From NCBI GenBank assembly GCA_037976565.1, contig CP137669.1, positions 38,218,912-38,282,911 on the forward strand: a stretch of 64,000 nucleotides of DNA, given 5' to 3'. The stretch is from Mesocentrotus franciscanus. Taxonomy: Eukaryota; Echinodermata; Echinoidea; Camarodonta; Strongylocentrotidae. Within the stretch, counting starts at the first letter, position 1. Each line of letters begins with the position of its first letter. Positions 10,060 to 20,552 of the stretch are shown piece after piece. The notes below the pieces were generated by a model. That model made no database searches. It was not told where the DNA came from and worked only from the letters and a program-made list of their open reading frames with translations. The translations under genes and the position numbers were made by a program.

Positions 10060-11810
10060 CGGGGTAATGTAGCTGTTCATAAGGACCGCTATTCATAATT
10101 TGAGAAAAGGGTCAGTATTCATAAGGACCGCTATTTATAATCAAAGAAGAGGGTTGGTATTTATAATATGAGAAGAGGGTCCCTATTCATAATACTAGAA
10201 AAGGGTGGCTATTCATAATAGGAGAAGAGGGTCGCTATCCATAATATGACAAGAGGGTCGCTATTCACAATGCGGAATGAGGATCGCTGTTCATAATTGA
10301 AGGAGAGGGTCATTATTCATAATACGAAATGAGGGTTGCTATTCATAAAACGAGAAGAGGGTTGCTATTCATAATACGAGGAGAGGGTTGCTATTCATAA
10401 TACAAAATAAAGGTTGCTATTCATAAAACGAGAAGAGGGTTGCTATTCATAATACAAAACGAGGGTCCCTATTCATAATACGAGACGAGGGTCGGTATTC
10501 ATAATAGGAGAAGAGGGTCGCTACATGTATTTATAATACGAGAAGAGGGTCGCTATTCATAATCCAAAATAAGGATCGCTGTTCATAAAACGAGAAGAGG
10601 GTTGCTATTCATAATAAAAAACGAGGGTCCCTATTCATAATACAAAATAAAGGTTGCTATTCATAAAACGAGAAGAGGGTTGCTATTCATAATACAAAAC
10701 GAGGGTCCCTATTCATAATACGAGACGAGGGTCGGTATTCATAATAGGAGAAGAGGGTCGCTACATGTATTTATAATACGAGAAGAGGGTCGCTATTCAT
10801 AATCCAAAATAAGGATCGCTATTCATAAAACGAGAAGAGGGTTGCTATTCATAATACGAGGAGAGGGTTGCTATTCATAATACAAAATAAAGGTTGCTAT
10901 TCATAAAACGAGAAGAGGGTTGCTATTCATAATACAAAACGAGGGTCCCTATTCATAATACGAGACGAGGGTCGGTATTCATAATAGGAGAAGAGGGTCG
11001 CTACATGTATTTATAATACGAGAAGAGGGTCGCTATTCATAATCCAAAATAAGGATCGCTGTTCATAAAACGAGAAGAGGTTTGCTATTCATAATACAAA
11101 ACGAGGGTCCCTATTCATAATACAAAATAAAGGTTGCTATTCATAAAACGAGAAGAGGGTTGCTATTCATAATACAAAACGAGGGTCCCTATTCATAATA
11201 CGAGACGAGGGTCGGTATTCATAATAGGAGAAGAGGGTCGCTACATGTATTTATAATACGAGAAGAGGGTCGCTATTCATATCCAAAATAAGGATCGCTA
11301 TTCATAAAATGAGAAGAGGGTTGCTATTCATAATACGAGGAGAGGGTTGCTATTCATAATACAAAATAAAGGTTGCTATTCATAAAACGAGAAGAGGGTT
11401 GCTATTCATAATACAAAACGAGGGTCCCTATTCATAATACGAGACGAGGGTCGGTATTCATAATAGGAGAAGAGGGTCGCTACATGTATTTATAATACGA
11501 GAAGAGGGTCGCTATTCATAATCCAAAATAAGGATCGCTGTTCATAAAACGAGAAGAGGTTTGCTATTCATAATACAAAACGAGGGTCCCTATTCATAAT
11601 ACGAAATGAGGGTCGCTATTCATAATAGGAGTAGAGGGTTGCTATTTATAATACGAGAAGAGGGTCGCTATTCATAAAACGAGAAGAGGGTTGCTATTTA
11701 TAAGAAGAGAAGAGGGTCGCTATTCATAAAAGGAGAAGAGGGTCGCTATTCATAATACGAAATGAGGGTCGCTAATCATAATATGAAATGAGGGTCCCTA
11801 TTCATAAAAA
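10060..11810 (+). repeat. 26-bp minisatellite with 240/480-bp higher-order structure
   Basis: The basic unit is about 26 bp (core CGCTATTCATAATACGAGAA followed by GAGGGT), about 65 copies. From about 10321 to 11580 the variants recur as a 240-bp block marked by one longer subunit containing ACATGTATTTATAATACG. Lines of identical sequence recur at 10441, 10681, 10921, 11161 and 11400. Alternate blocks differ in the same places (ATTCATAAAA with CGAGGAGAGG, versus GTTCATAAAA with AAAACGAGGG), giving a 480-bp super-unit. The array begins with the same flank as the short array at 24325, so it lies inside a mobile element. Confidence 0.92.
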
Positions 11811-11990
11811 AAATGAAAATGAAAGGACACCCGACGGCTGCGGTGCAGGCGGGGGGGGGGTGCCACATGGCCCCTAATATTTGAATAAAACATTTATTGA
11901 AAACATACATTTCTGAACAAATAAAGAAAGAGGCATGCCCCAATAATGTATGTGTCCCATCATCCCGCCCCTATCAGGGGCGTCGCTAGT
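11811..11990 (+). mobile_element. Right flank of the minisatellite-bearing element
   Basis: After the array comes GGACACCCGACGGCTGCGG, a G-run, CACATGG and GCCCCTAATATTT. The same order follows the short array at 24560-24680. A further sequence resembling a hAT-type terminus (CAGGGGCGTCGCTAG, 11976-11990) lies at its end. Exact boundaries are not determined. Confidence 0.6.
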
Positions 11991-12049
11991 GGGGGCACAC
12001 CCCCTCCCACCTATCAGGATATTGTCGGTAAAATTGCGCTGCCGTTGAG

Positions 12050-12320
12050 AAAATTAGAAAAGGGGGAGGGAAAAAAAGAGAGCGAAAGAAAAAAAAGAAA
12101 AGGAAAGGAAAAGAAAGAAAAGAAAGAAAAGAGAAGAGAAGAAAGATAGAGAAAAAAGAAAAAGAGAAAGACGAGAAAAAGAAAAAGAAAAGAAAGAAAA
12201 GGGGAAAAAGAGAAAATGAAACAAAAGAAACGGGGGGGATGAAAGAGAGCATGAGAGAGGATGGGTGGGAGTAAGAAAGGGAGAGAAAGAGAAGGGAGGG
12301 AGGGGGGGTTGTTGGGTGGA
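12050..12320 (+). repeat. Polypurine tract
   Basis: About 270 bp in which the + strand is almost entirely A and G, with only scattered T or C. The sequence is irregular (GAAA, GAAAGAAA, GGGGAGG blocks) rather than a clean microsatellite. The long open frames it produces are compositional artefacts. Confidence 0.9.
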
Positions 12321-12363
12321 GTCATCTCGTCGAGGGAGCAAGAAAGAAACGCATATATATGTT

Positions 12364-12480
12364 CAGTGGCGTAATGAGCAAAAAAGTTTGGGGGGGGGGG
12401 CTGGCAGACAAAAAATCTGCATCACCCCACTCTTACATGCAGGCCCTGCTGAACGTTTTTCAAAGTGGGTGGGGTGAGGC
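12364..12480 (+). mobile_element. hAT-type MITE terminus fragment
   Basis: CAGTGGCGTAATGAGC at 12364-12379 followed by a run of ten G. This resembles the CAGNGGCG termini of hAT MITEs elsewhere in the window. No matching right end was found before the satellite begins. Confidence 0.45.
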
Positions 12481-12489
12481 TAAAGTATT

Positions 12490-14460
12490 TACGATCAGGT
12501 AGAGCGTAGTGTAAATTGGCGTAGGGTCAAGGGGCAAAGCCCCGGCAGGGGTAAAGGAAGCTCAGGGGTTTTAGTCATTTAATTACGGTCAGATGAGCAT
12601 ATTTTGATACCCTTTTTGTGACACTGGCAGGTCACTAATATGGCGTGGGGTCCAGGGGGCGGAGCCCCCGGAAGCTCAGGGGTTTTAGGCAATTAATTAC
12701 TGTCAAATGAGTATCCAGGGGCCTGACTTAGGGCCATTGGTTGGGTCCAGGGGGCAGAGCCCCTTGAAGCTCAGGGGTTTTATGCGTTTAATTACGATCA
12801 GATGAGCATATTTTGATACCTTATTCATGACACTGGCAGGTCACTAATTGGGGTGTGGTCCAGGGGGCTGAGCCTCCTGAAACTCAGGGATTTGAGGCAT
12901 TTTATAACGGTCATTGAGCATTCAGGGGCCCGCCTTAGGCCCGCTGGTGGGGTCGAGGGGCGGAGCCCCCGGAAGCTTAGGGGTTTTAGGCATTTAATTA
13001 CGGTCAGATGAGCATATTTTGATACCCTATTTGTGACACTGGCAGGTCACTAATTGGCGTGGGGTCCAGGGGGCTGAGCCTCCTGAAACTCAGGGATTTG
13101 AGGCATTTTATAACGGTCATTGAGCATTCAGGGGCCCGCCTTAGGCTCCCTGGTGGGGTCGTGGGGCGGAGCCCCCGGAAGTTCAGGGGTTTTAGGCATT
13201 TAATTACGGTCAGATGAGCATATTTTGATACCCTATTTGTGACACTGGCAGGTCACTAATATGGCGTAGGGTCCAGGGGGTGGAGCCCCCGGAAGCTCAG
13301 GGGTTTTAGGCAATAAATTACTGTACGATGAGTATCCAGGGGCCTGACTTAAGGCCATTGGTTGGGTCCAGGGGGCAGAGCCCCCGGAAGCTCAGGGGTT
13401 TTAGGCGTTTAATTACGGTCAGATGAGCATATTTTGATACCCTATTTGTGACACTGGCAGGTCACTAATTGGCGTGTGGTCCAGGGGGCTGAGCCTCCTG
13501 AAACTCAGGGGTTTTAGGCAATTAATTACTGTCAAATGAGTACCCAGGGGCCTGACTTAGGGCCATTGGTTGGGTCCAGGGGGCAGAGCCCCTTGAAGCT
13601 CAGGGGTTTTATGCGTTTAATTACGATCAGATGAGCATATTTTGATACCTTATTCATGACACTGGCAGGTCACTAATTGGCGTGTGGTCCAGGGGGCTGA
13701 GCCTCCTGAAACTCAGGGATTTGAGGCATTTTATAGCGGTCATTGAGCATTCAGGGGCCCGCCTTAGTCCCCCTGGTGGGGTCGTGGGGCGGAGCCCCCG
13801 GAAGTTCAGGGGTTTTAGGCATTTAATTACGGTCAGATGAGCATATTTTGATACCCTATTTGTGACACTGGCAGGTCACTAATATGGCGTGGGGTCCAGG
13901 GGGCGGAGCCCCCGGAAGCTCAGGGGTTTTAGGCAATAAATTACTGTACGATGAGTATCCGGGGCCTGACTTAAGGCCATTGGTTGGGTCCAGGGGGCAG
14001 AGCCCCCGGAAGCTCAGGGGTTTTAGGCGTTTAATTACGGTCAGATAAGCATATTTTGATACCCTATTTGTGACACTGGCAGGTCACTAATTGGTGTGGG
14101 GTCCAGGGGGCTGAGCCTCCTGAAACTCAGGGATTTGAGGCATTTTATAACGGTCATTGAGCATTCAGGGGCCCGCTTTAGGCCCCCTGGTGGGGTCGAG
14201 GGAGCCCCTGGAGTTTTAGGCATTTAATTACGGTCAGATGAGCATATTTTGATACCTTATTTGGAACACTGGCAGGTCACTAATTGGCGTGGGGTCCAGT
14301 GGGCGGAGCCCCCAGAAGCTCAGGGGTTATAGGCAATAAATTACGGTCAAATGAGTATCCAGGGGTCCGCCTTAGGGCCATTGGTAGGGTCCAGGGGACA
14401 GAGCCCCCGGAAGCTCAGGGGTTTTAGGCGTTTAATTACGGTCAGATGAGCTTATTTTGA
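12490..14460 (+). repeat. GC-rich satellite, ~105-bp subunits in ~208-bp dimers
   Basis: About nine and a half dimers. The marker GACACTGGCAGGTCACTAAT recurs near 12620, 12830, 13035, 13245, 13453, 13660, 13866, 14075 and 14268. A second marker, CAGATGAGCATATTTTGATA, shares the spacing. Each subunit carries GGGGTCCAGGGGGC, GGAGCCCCCGGAAGCTCAGG and GGTTTTAGGC, then an ATTTAATTACGG-like stretch. GGGGGCGGAGCCCCC can form a hairpin. The alternating subunit has GGGGGCTGAGCCTCC or a GGGGCCCGCCTTAGG block. The last unit breaks off in a GT-rich stretch at 14460. No coding potential is evident. Confidence 0.9.
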
Positions 14461-14490
14461 ATTTGTGAGTGTGTTGTGTAAGTATATATT

Positions 14491-14514
14491 GTGTGTGTGT
14501 GTGTGTGTGTGTGT
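14491..14514. repeat. (GT)n microsatellite
   Basis: Twelve uninterrupted GT repeats, followed by GT-rich degenerate sequence to about 14580. Confidence 0.95.
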
Positions 14515-14720
14515 GCGTGAGTGCGTGCGTGTGCATGTGAGCCCGAGCGTGTGTGTTTTTATGTGCGTGTAACGTGTGCATGTAACTTTATGTTGTATGG
14601 TGGAGTTAAAACAAATGTATAGCCTTTTCAATGAATATATCCAAGAATACGAAATAGAAAACAAAATTTCCTAAAATGAGCTGCAATGTGACCAAAATTT
14701 GAGATATCAATGATAATTGC

Positions 14721-17237
14721 CTACTGCATGTAGAAATCAGTTATGTAGATACTTCGATATGAGAGTTTTTTAAGAGATGCTTTAAAAGAATAGAGAGATG
14801 AACAATGCCTCATTGGATTTGGTAAGGAGTTCCAAACATCTGGTCCATGATGTCTTACTGACTTTTGGGCTAAAAGTATTTTAGGATTTTCTAAGTGATA
14901 ATTTGTTGAACAACGGGTGGGATATGTGTGAATGTTTGAGTTTAAACTGTAAATGTTGTGAAATAGGGATGGCAGTTGCAGTGGCGGATCCAGGGGGGCC
15001 CGGGGGGGGGTGGCGGTGAGAATTTTTTTTTCGGGTGCCAAATTTTGTTTTTGTTGATCACTAACCCCCCCCCCACTGAGCGAAAAATCGACCGGCACGA
15101 TTTTCAAATTTTCGCACGAAGTGGGCCCCTTTTTAGGCCCCCTCCCTTGCCGCCGGCTGGATCCGCCCCTGGGCAGTTGATTATGAGAATATTTATACAT
15201 AAAAATGCTTGTCTGAAAAATGTGAATATCTTGTATTTTTAATGTTTTTAAACGATGAAATGAAGGTTCCGTGTGTGATATATAATTTGAGTTAGTGATC
15301 ATGCGAATCGCTCTCTTTTGAAGTAAAAATAAGGAATTAATTCTTGTTAAACTACAATTACCCCACACAATATTACAATATATCACATGTGATAAAATTA
15401 GAGGATTGTATAATATAATCATAGATCTTTCAGAAAGAAATCGTTTTAACTTATACAGTATTCCAATATTCCTCGATACTGATGTATGTATATTAAGTAT
15501 ATGCTCATTAAAATTGAGATGAGAATCAATAGTGACTCCTAAAAAATTTACAGATTGTTTTTCAATGAGAGGTAAGCCATCAATCTCAATATTACAATTT
15601 CTTATATCATGTACGTTAGTCTTTTTAAAATAAATGAAATTTGTTTTACTAAGATTTAATGGCAATTTATTAGATTTAAACCACTTAGAATTTTTCATTA
15701 ATTCACAGTTTAACCGCGTTATGAGCGTATCCAAGTTTTTATGGGAATAAGAAATACTCGTATCATCAGCAAAGATGATAAAATTTAAGAGTGAAGAGGT
15801 TTCAATAATATCATTTATATAAACAATAAATAACAATAACAGTATGAAATAAGGAATTGTCACATGGGAAATTCAAGGACTTATTGTAGTCCATGTCATC
15901 TGAATCAATATTAGCTGCTAAATTAGGGCCTACATCTACATAATACTCATTAAAAGCTTTTGAAATTTTAATTGGATCTGTTATTTGTTGTTCATTAATT
16001 AAGAAACATTTATTACTTTCTTTATTTTTCTTGCCTAAGAGTTCCTTTACAGTTTTCCATAATAAATTATTGTTAGTTTGATTACTTTCTATGTTGTTAG
16101 AATAATATAACTTCTTGGACAATCGTATAAGAGATGTAAGATGATTCCTATACGTTTTATACTTCTTAAGCTTGTCGTTACATTGACTTGTAAGGGCTTC
16201 CTTATACAACTTATTACGAGCGACTATGGAACGCAAAATACCCTTAGTAATCCATGGTTGTTTGGCCTTTTTACCTTTTTTTTATTTTGACAAGGGGTAT
16301 ATTCTTATGATAATAATATAATACAATTTTCTAGAAAATTTTCATATGCTAAATTTACGTCAGATACACATAATAAATCGACCCATTCTTCTTGGGCTAA
16401 ATCAAAGTTTAATTATTCAATATTTTGTTTGTTTGTTTTCTATACATTGCACAATTATATTTAGTAATTCTTTGAACAAATTGAATTTTAGAAATAATAA
16501 ATATCGGTAAATGATCAGAAATATCGTAATATAACAGACCATTTATAAAATTATTTTGAGCTACAGTCGAAAAAATATTATCAATGAGAGTTTGAGAAAT
16601 ACATGAAATTCTTGTTGGTTTATCAATATGTGAGTTAAATGCGTAAGATTGCAGTGTACTACTAAATTTTACAATGTGGTTATCATTAGAATTTAAAAGA
16701 TTAATGTTAAAATCGCCCTTTATATAAACTTCTTTATTTTCTCGGGAAACAATATCAAGACATCTATCAAAATTGTCCAAGAAAATATCGACATTATGAT
16801 TAGGGGATCTATACATTATGCCAACTATTATGTTTTTGGTTTTATCATTTAATATTTCAATAAATAAATCTTCAGCACCTTCAGTGTGTAAGTCGGACCT
16901 AACTTTAATTTTTAAATGATTATCTACCATGATCACGATCAGAACGAAACATGTGATAGTTTGGTATATTAAAAAGAGGTGGGGAATTTTTATGAAGCCA
17001 AGTTTCAGATAAGCCTATTATGGAAAATTGGAAGTTATTTAGTTGTAAAAACAGTTCTTGTACGGACTCAAAATTCTTATTCAAACTTCTAGTATTAACA
17101 TGAAATAGGCTGAAGTCAGGATTAGCTTGAAGATGCATGGAGTTAGAGTCATCGTTCATTTGATCGCTATTATTAGATGAATTAAAACTAGAATTAAATT
17201 CTTCTACTGTATAAAAATTACTTTCAACATTCCTCAA
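14721..17237 (-). pseudogene. Endonuclease-RT LINE (Jockey/CR1-like), antisense, internally deleted
   Basis: Read on the minus strand, an endonuclease domain comes first: FHVNTRSLNKNF and IIGLSETWLHKN (17237-16920), then YRSPN, YIKGDFNINLL and a YDISDHLPIF end (16936-16409). A linker follows (16236-15811) with KTVKELLGKKN and FNEYYVDVGPNLA. The RT core before motif C is missing: the next segment starts at 15863 with LLFIVYINDI and FADD (15773-15762). The C-terminal part then runs to PDVWNSLPNPMRH and a stop near 14721. The polymerase palm is thus largely deleted near 15830-15865, with frameshifts between segments, so it is inactive. A MITE interrupts the C-terminal region without breaking the frame. 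EN plus RT plus this C-terminus fits a Jockey- or CR1-like LINE; the clade is uncertain. Confidence 0.85.
14979..15171. mobile_element. hAT-type MITE (193 bp) with perfect 8-bp target duplication
   Basis: The termini are a 15-bp inverted repeat: CAGTGGCGGATCCAG at 14979-14993, and the complement of CAGGGGCGGATCCAG at 15157-15171, one mismatch. Both sides carry GGCAGTTG (14971-14978 and 15172-15179), an exact 8-bp duplication diagnostic of hAT insertion. The interior has G- and C-runs and no transposase. It is inserted in the antisense LINE, so it is younger than that LINE. Confidence 0.93.
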
Positions 17238-17321
17238 ACCTTGGTCAAAATTTGCGTTAGGAAAAATCGTTCAGAATTTTGGAATATCCAAAATATACAA
17301 GAAAAGCCACAGAGAGCGCGC

Positions 17322-17340
17322 TGTGTGTGTGTGTGTGTGT
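17322..17340. repeat. (GT)n microsatellite
   Basis: About nine GT repeats just upstream (in LINE orientation) of the LINE remnant. Confidence 0.9.
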
Positions 17341-17389
17341 TTGTGTTCATGTGTGAAAGTGTGAGTCTGTGCATGTAATTTTGTGAATG

Positions 17390-17975
17390 AAAAGAGCACT
17401 TATCAGGAGGGGAAGGGGCACTTGTCAAAGTAAAACGAGTATCTCTCAGAATTGAATAGGGTCATTTACAAGAGATGAAAAGGGGCACTTATGAGAATGA
17501 AAAGGAACTATTTTCATAGGTGAAAAGGGGCATTTATCATAAGGAAAAGGGGCACGTATTAGAAAGGAAAGGGGGCACATGTGAAAATATATGGTGCGCT
17601 TATCCGAGTAAAAAAGGGGTAGTTTATTAAAAGGGGAAAGGGGCACTTCTTACAAAGGAAAAGGGGTACTTGTCAAAAGGGGCACCTCTCAGTTTTGAAT
17701 AGGGCAATTATCAGAGGTGAAGGGGGCGCTTATCAAAAGTGAAAAGGGGCGCTTCTCGTACCTGAAAAGGGGCACTTACTATGGGTTAAAAAATGAGAAT
17801 GGAAAATGGACACTCATTGCAAAGGAAAAGGGGTACGTGTCAAAAATAAAGGGGCACTTAAAAAAATTAATATGGGCACTCGTCTATGTTAAAGGGGCAC
17901 TTTTTGGGTACTTGAAAAAGTGGGGCACTTTGCCCCACTGCCCCCCCCCCCCTTAGCGCCGCCTCTGGACTCACG
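17390..17975 (+). repeat. Degenerate GGGGCACTT minisatellite with MITE-like right end
   Basis: About twenty imperfect units of 25-32 bp, each with a core like AAAAGGGGCACTTATCA, occupy 17390-17940. The array ends in a C-run and then GCGCCGCCTCTGG, whose complement CCAGAGGCGGCGC resembles a hAT-type terminus. It may be another mobile element with an internal minisatellite. The 79-codon open frame across it (17717-17956) is repeat-derived and is not called as a gene. Confidence 0.75.
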
Positions 17976-17989
17976 ACACCTAACAACAC

Positions 17990-18480
17990 ACTTAGAGTAA
18001 TAATACAGTTAATTGAATTTCTGAGATCCATAATGATCACTACATTATTCAAGCAAGACAGTGAGCCTTGGGTGGCCATAATTATGATTTAATCAAGAAA
18101 TGGAAGGTGAAAGTGCCTGCGGTGTATAATTGATTATCTATGGTTCAGCCCATCATATAGCATATGATTTAATATTTTAGTCGGTAAAATACATGATTTT
18201 TCAAAATTTTCCTATTGCGTCGTGATGAATTTTTCAGGGCTCATGGGGGCCCCTCAGGTGCACCCAAAATTATGTAATATTGGTTGAATTATCAAGTAAA
18301 TTTAGTATAACAAAATTAATACTATCTTCAGAAAGAAAAAATATCATCTAGCTATAGTTTTATGCTCTTGAATCACACATGTAACATTTGGGCCTTTACA
18401 AATATTGTGGGTGCCTGAGACCTATTTGACTATCAAAGCCTTTATACCCACAATGTATCATTCTATTTTGATACCAAAAT
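17990..18480 (-). repeat. Unidentified dispersed repeat, right copy of an inverted pair
   Basis: This is the reverse-oriented counterpart of 9452-9960. The alignment includes both its outer AGTATCAAAATA-like start (minus strand, near 18480) and the TGTAGTGATCATTA block near 18030. See the left copy for shared blocks. No coding capacity is seen. Confidence 0.75.
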
Positions 18481-18505
18481 AGAGATTTACTGTGCTCCTA
18501 TGTTG

Positions 18506-18680
18506 CGGCACGAATTGTCGCCGGCGACAATTTGTGCCGATTTTTTGCCAAACCTCACTGCACAAATTGTCGACGGCGACAATTTGTGCCGGTCTTGCTG
18601 AGTGCAATTTTTCGCCTCCCTGTCGACAATTTGTGCCGGTAAAACAGAAGCTGGCGGCACAAATTGTCGCCAGTCGCTGA
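18506..18680. repeat. Cluster of palindromic GGCACAAATTGTCG half-sites
   Basis: Six copies of a ~14-16-bp half-site (consensus GGCACAAATTGTCGCC) in alternating orientation. The first pair, 18506-18539, is a 34-bp palindrome with one mismatch, no spacer and a centre at 18522/18523. The second pair spans 18560-18590. Two further half-sites are at 18621-18638 and 18656-18671. Open frames on both strands (for example 18458-18898 minus) come from this symmetry and are not called. Confidence 0.9.
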
Positions 18681-18699
18681 ATATGTAGCGGTGAAGATA

Positions 18700-19369
18700 A
18701 CAACGATGAGAAACATGAGTCATGACTGGGGGTGGGGGGAGGGGGAGATATCAAATACCCCTCTCCAGGGGCGCTGGAAGTGGGGGGGGGGGCATGGGGA
18801 CGGTCGCCCCCGAAAAAATTAGCAGTAAAGGAGTAGAAATGGTTTCTATTTTTTAACCAAAAATTAAATAAAGAATAATAAAACCTGAATTGAATCACAC
18901 AAAAAAATTATTTTCCATTCTAAGGAAAGGAGAGTAAACAGGAACAAACTTTCCTAAACATTCTGCATGCCCCTATATTTAGCAATGGATGATTGGATGC
19001 TAGCGATACGCGCACATTGTGGAAATATTGTGAGAGGATGGGAAAGCGTGTGTTTTTTTTATTATAGGGTATAAGAGGAGACATGAGCCCCTTAACACTA
19101 AGGGGGTGGGGGAGTTACCCCCCCCCAAAAAAAAAATAAATAAAATATATATATATATATATATATATCAAACGTGTTTTTTTCTTCTAATTCGATACCA
19201 GTGATTTACAAATGTTGCTGAAATGACATGATTTTCTGGGATTTCTTATCATTTTTTTTTTGTAAATTATACTTTCTTTCCTATGCGTTTGTTGGAAAGT
19301 TACAAATTCCGAAATTTACGATCCGGCAAAAAATATGCTTATTTAGAAGCCTTCATGTCAGGGCCTGCA
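18700..19369. other. G-rich mobile remnants and an AT microsatellite, no gene
   Basis: Contains CAGGGGCGCTGGAAG followed by a G-run (18765-18795), resembling a hAT-type terminus. A G/C-run block lies near 19100-19130 and an (AT)n tract at 19145-19168. Nothing coding is recognised. Confidence 0.5.
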
Positions 19370-19470
19370 GAATGGCGGGGCTCGGGGGCTCGAGCCCCCT
19401 CACTTTTTTGAAAAAGTATGTTCAAGAGAGAAAGAAAGAAAGAATGAGTGACCTGCCAGTGTCACAAATT
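19370..19470. repeat. Fragment related to the GC-rich satellite
   Basis: Contains a perfect 16-bp palindrome, GGGGGCTCGAGCCCCC (19384-19399). TGACCTGCCAGTGTCAC (about 19449-19465) follows, which is the reverse complement of the satellite marker GTGACACTGGCAGGTCA. The two motifs stand in the arrangement found at a satellite subunit border, in reverse orientation. Confidence 0.6.
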
Positions 19471-19884
19471 TTATTCCATTATTCTCCTTCTTTGCTCACT
19501 GTTTTGTGAATAATTTATTTGTGTTAAGGAAACGAAATGAAGATTTGTATTTGTATGGAATGATTTACATTGATTCTTTATGTAATGATTTACTTTGTAT
19601 GAAATCTCTAATTTAAAAAATATGGAAAAAGAAAACGGTATATGTTTTTGGATGGGCGCATGTACGTGTGTGGGTGTGGGAGTGGATGTTTGTGTGTTGA
19701 TATGTGTGTTTTTATGTTAAATGATTGAACCTCGTGTAAATTTAATTACACAACCAATTCGGGGTCTGACCACTTGACCGGAGGTTCGCGAGACCGAAGG
19801 CCCGCGAGGCCGATTTTTCCCCTCAGATTTGTTTTATTTTTCCCCCTCATATTTGTTTCCTTTCTCTGCATGCCTCTATGTAAA

Positions 19885-19975
19885 TTTACGTCAGTGTTGG
19901 AACCACGACCTCCTGATGTCCAGACAGGCGTCCTATATCCACTAGACTACCAAGCTTTCGCCCGATAGCCAGTGT
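19885..19975 (-). mobile_element. tRNA-derived SINE head
   Basis: On the minus strand, TAGTCTAGTGG (19949-19939) matches the RNA polymerase III A box TRGYNNARNNG at every position. GGTTCCAACAC (19904-19894) is close to the B box GGTTCRANNCC. Spacing of about 35 bp and the intervening anticodon-arm-like sequence fit a tRNA ancestor of the Asp/Glu type. A low-complexity body continues towards 19790. No intact acceptor stem is visible, so a functional tRNA gene is unlikely. Confidence 0.65.
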
Positions 19976-20256
19976 TGGTTCTAATCCTTTGTATTAGCGG
20001 GTACCGCATATTTATTCAAATGAATGAATAACAAATTGCCCTTCACCGGCGTAAATAAGAAATTTTATTGTACGAAGGGCGATATAAATGATTTACATTC
20101 TTCAGTGACAGCACGCAGGTATAGGGGCGACGGCCCTTTTGTGATGTCCTTGTGATGGCGGCATCTTGAAAGAAAACAATAACTTGCCGGTGTGACCGCG
20201 CCGTTTGTCCTACCAGTTTCGTTTGTCCCTCAGACATAATATGCGGGTTTTCAGCT

Positions 20257-20275
20257 CGCACGGATCGTCCGTGCG
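20257..20275. repeat. Perfect short hairpin
   Basis: CGCACGGA, loop TCG, TCCGTGCG. It lies in otherwise unremarkable sequence; no flanking array or known motif is seen. Confidence 0.7.
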
Positions 20276-20552
20276 GTTTGATATCCGCACAGTCAGTCCT
20301 AGTATTGTTGTACGCGTATATTTGATACTGAAGAAGCAACTCGGCAAATCAATTTATTTAGATTCATTTGTACATCATGTGGTTGATTTGTTTTCTAGAA
20401 ATGACATAGACCCTAATAATAACTCCCTACAAATTTTAGAGCAAATGGACCAGTACTTTTGAAATGAGAAGTGAATATTTTCTTTAAAACTCTTATTCGT
20501 AACACCTATTTTACACGATCGATAGTCGATTTACAAGTAAGTAAAGTTTCAA

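Noticed and set aside
10060..11810. Regularly interspaced repeat resembling CRISPR
   Set aside because: Units are contiguous 26-bp repeats with graded variation and higher-order periodicity, not repeats with unrelated spacers.
11946..12341. Long open frames rich in Lys/Glu (+) or Phe/Ser/Leu (-)
   Set aside because: Products of the polypurine tract; low-complexity composition only.
18458..18898. 146-codon minus-strand frame with several Cys and Pro
   Set aside because: Generated by the palindromic half-sites and a G-run; both strands give similar frames.
19885..19975. Functional tRNA gene on the minus strand
   Set aside because: A and B boxes are recognisable but no paired acceptor stem or clean cloverleaf is visible; a SINE head is the simpler reading.
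20205..20462. 85-codon frame ending HHVVDLFSRNDIDPNNNSL, which looks protein-like
   Set aside because: Could be a fragment of a transposon or gene, but no family is recognised and no splice or start context supports it.
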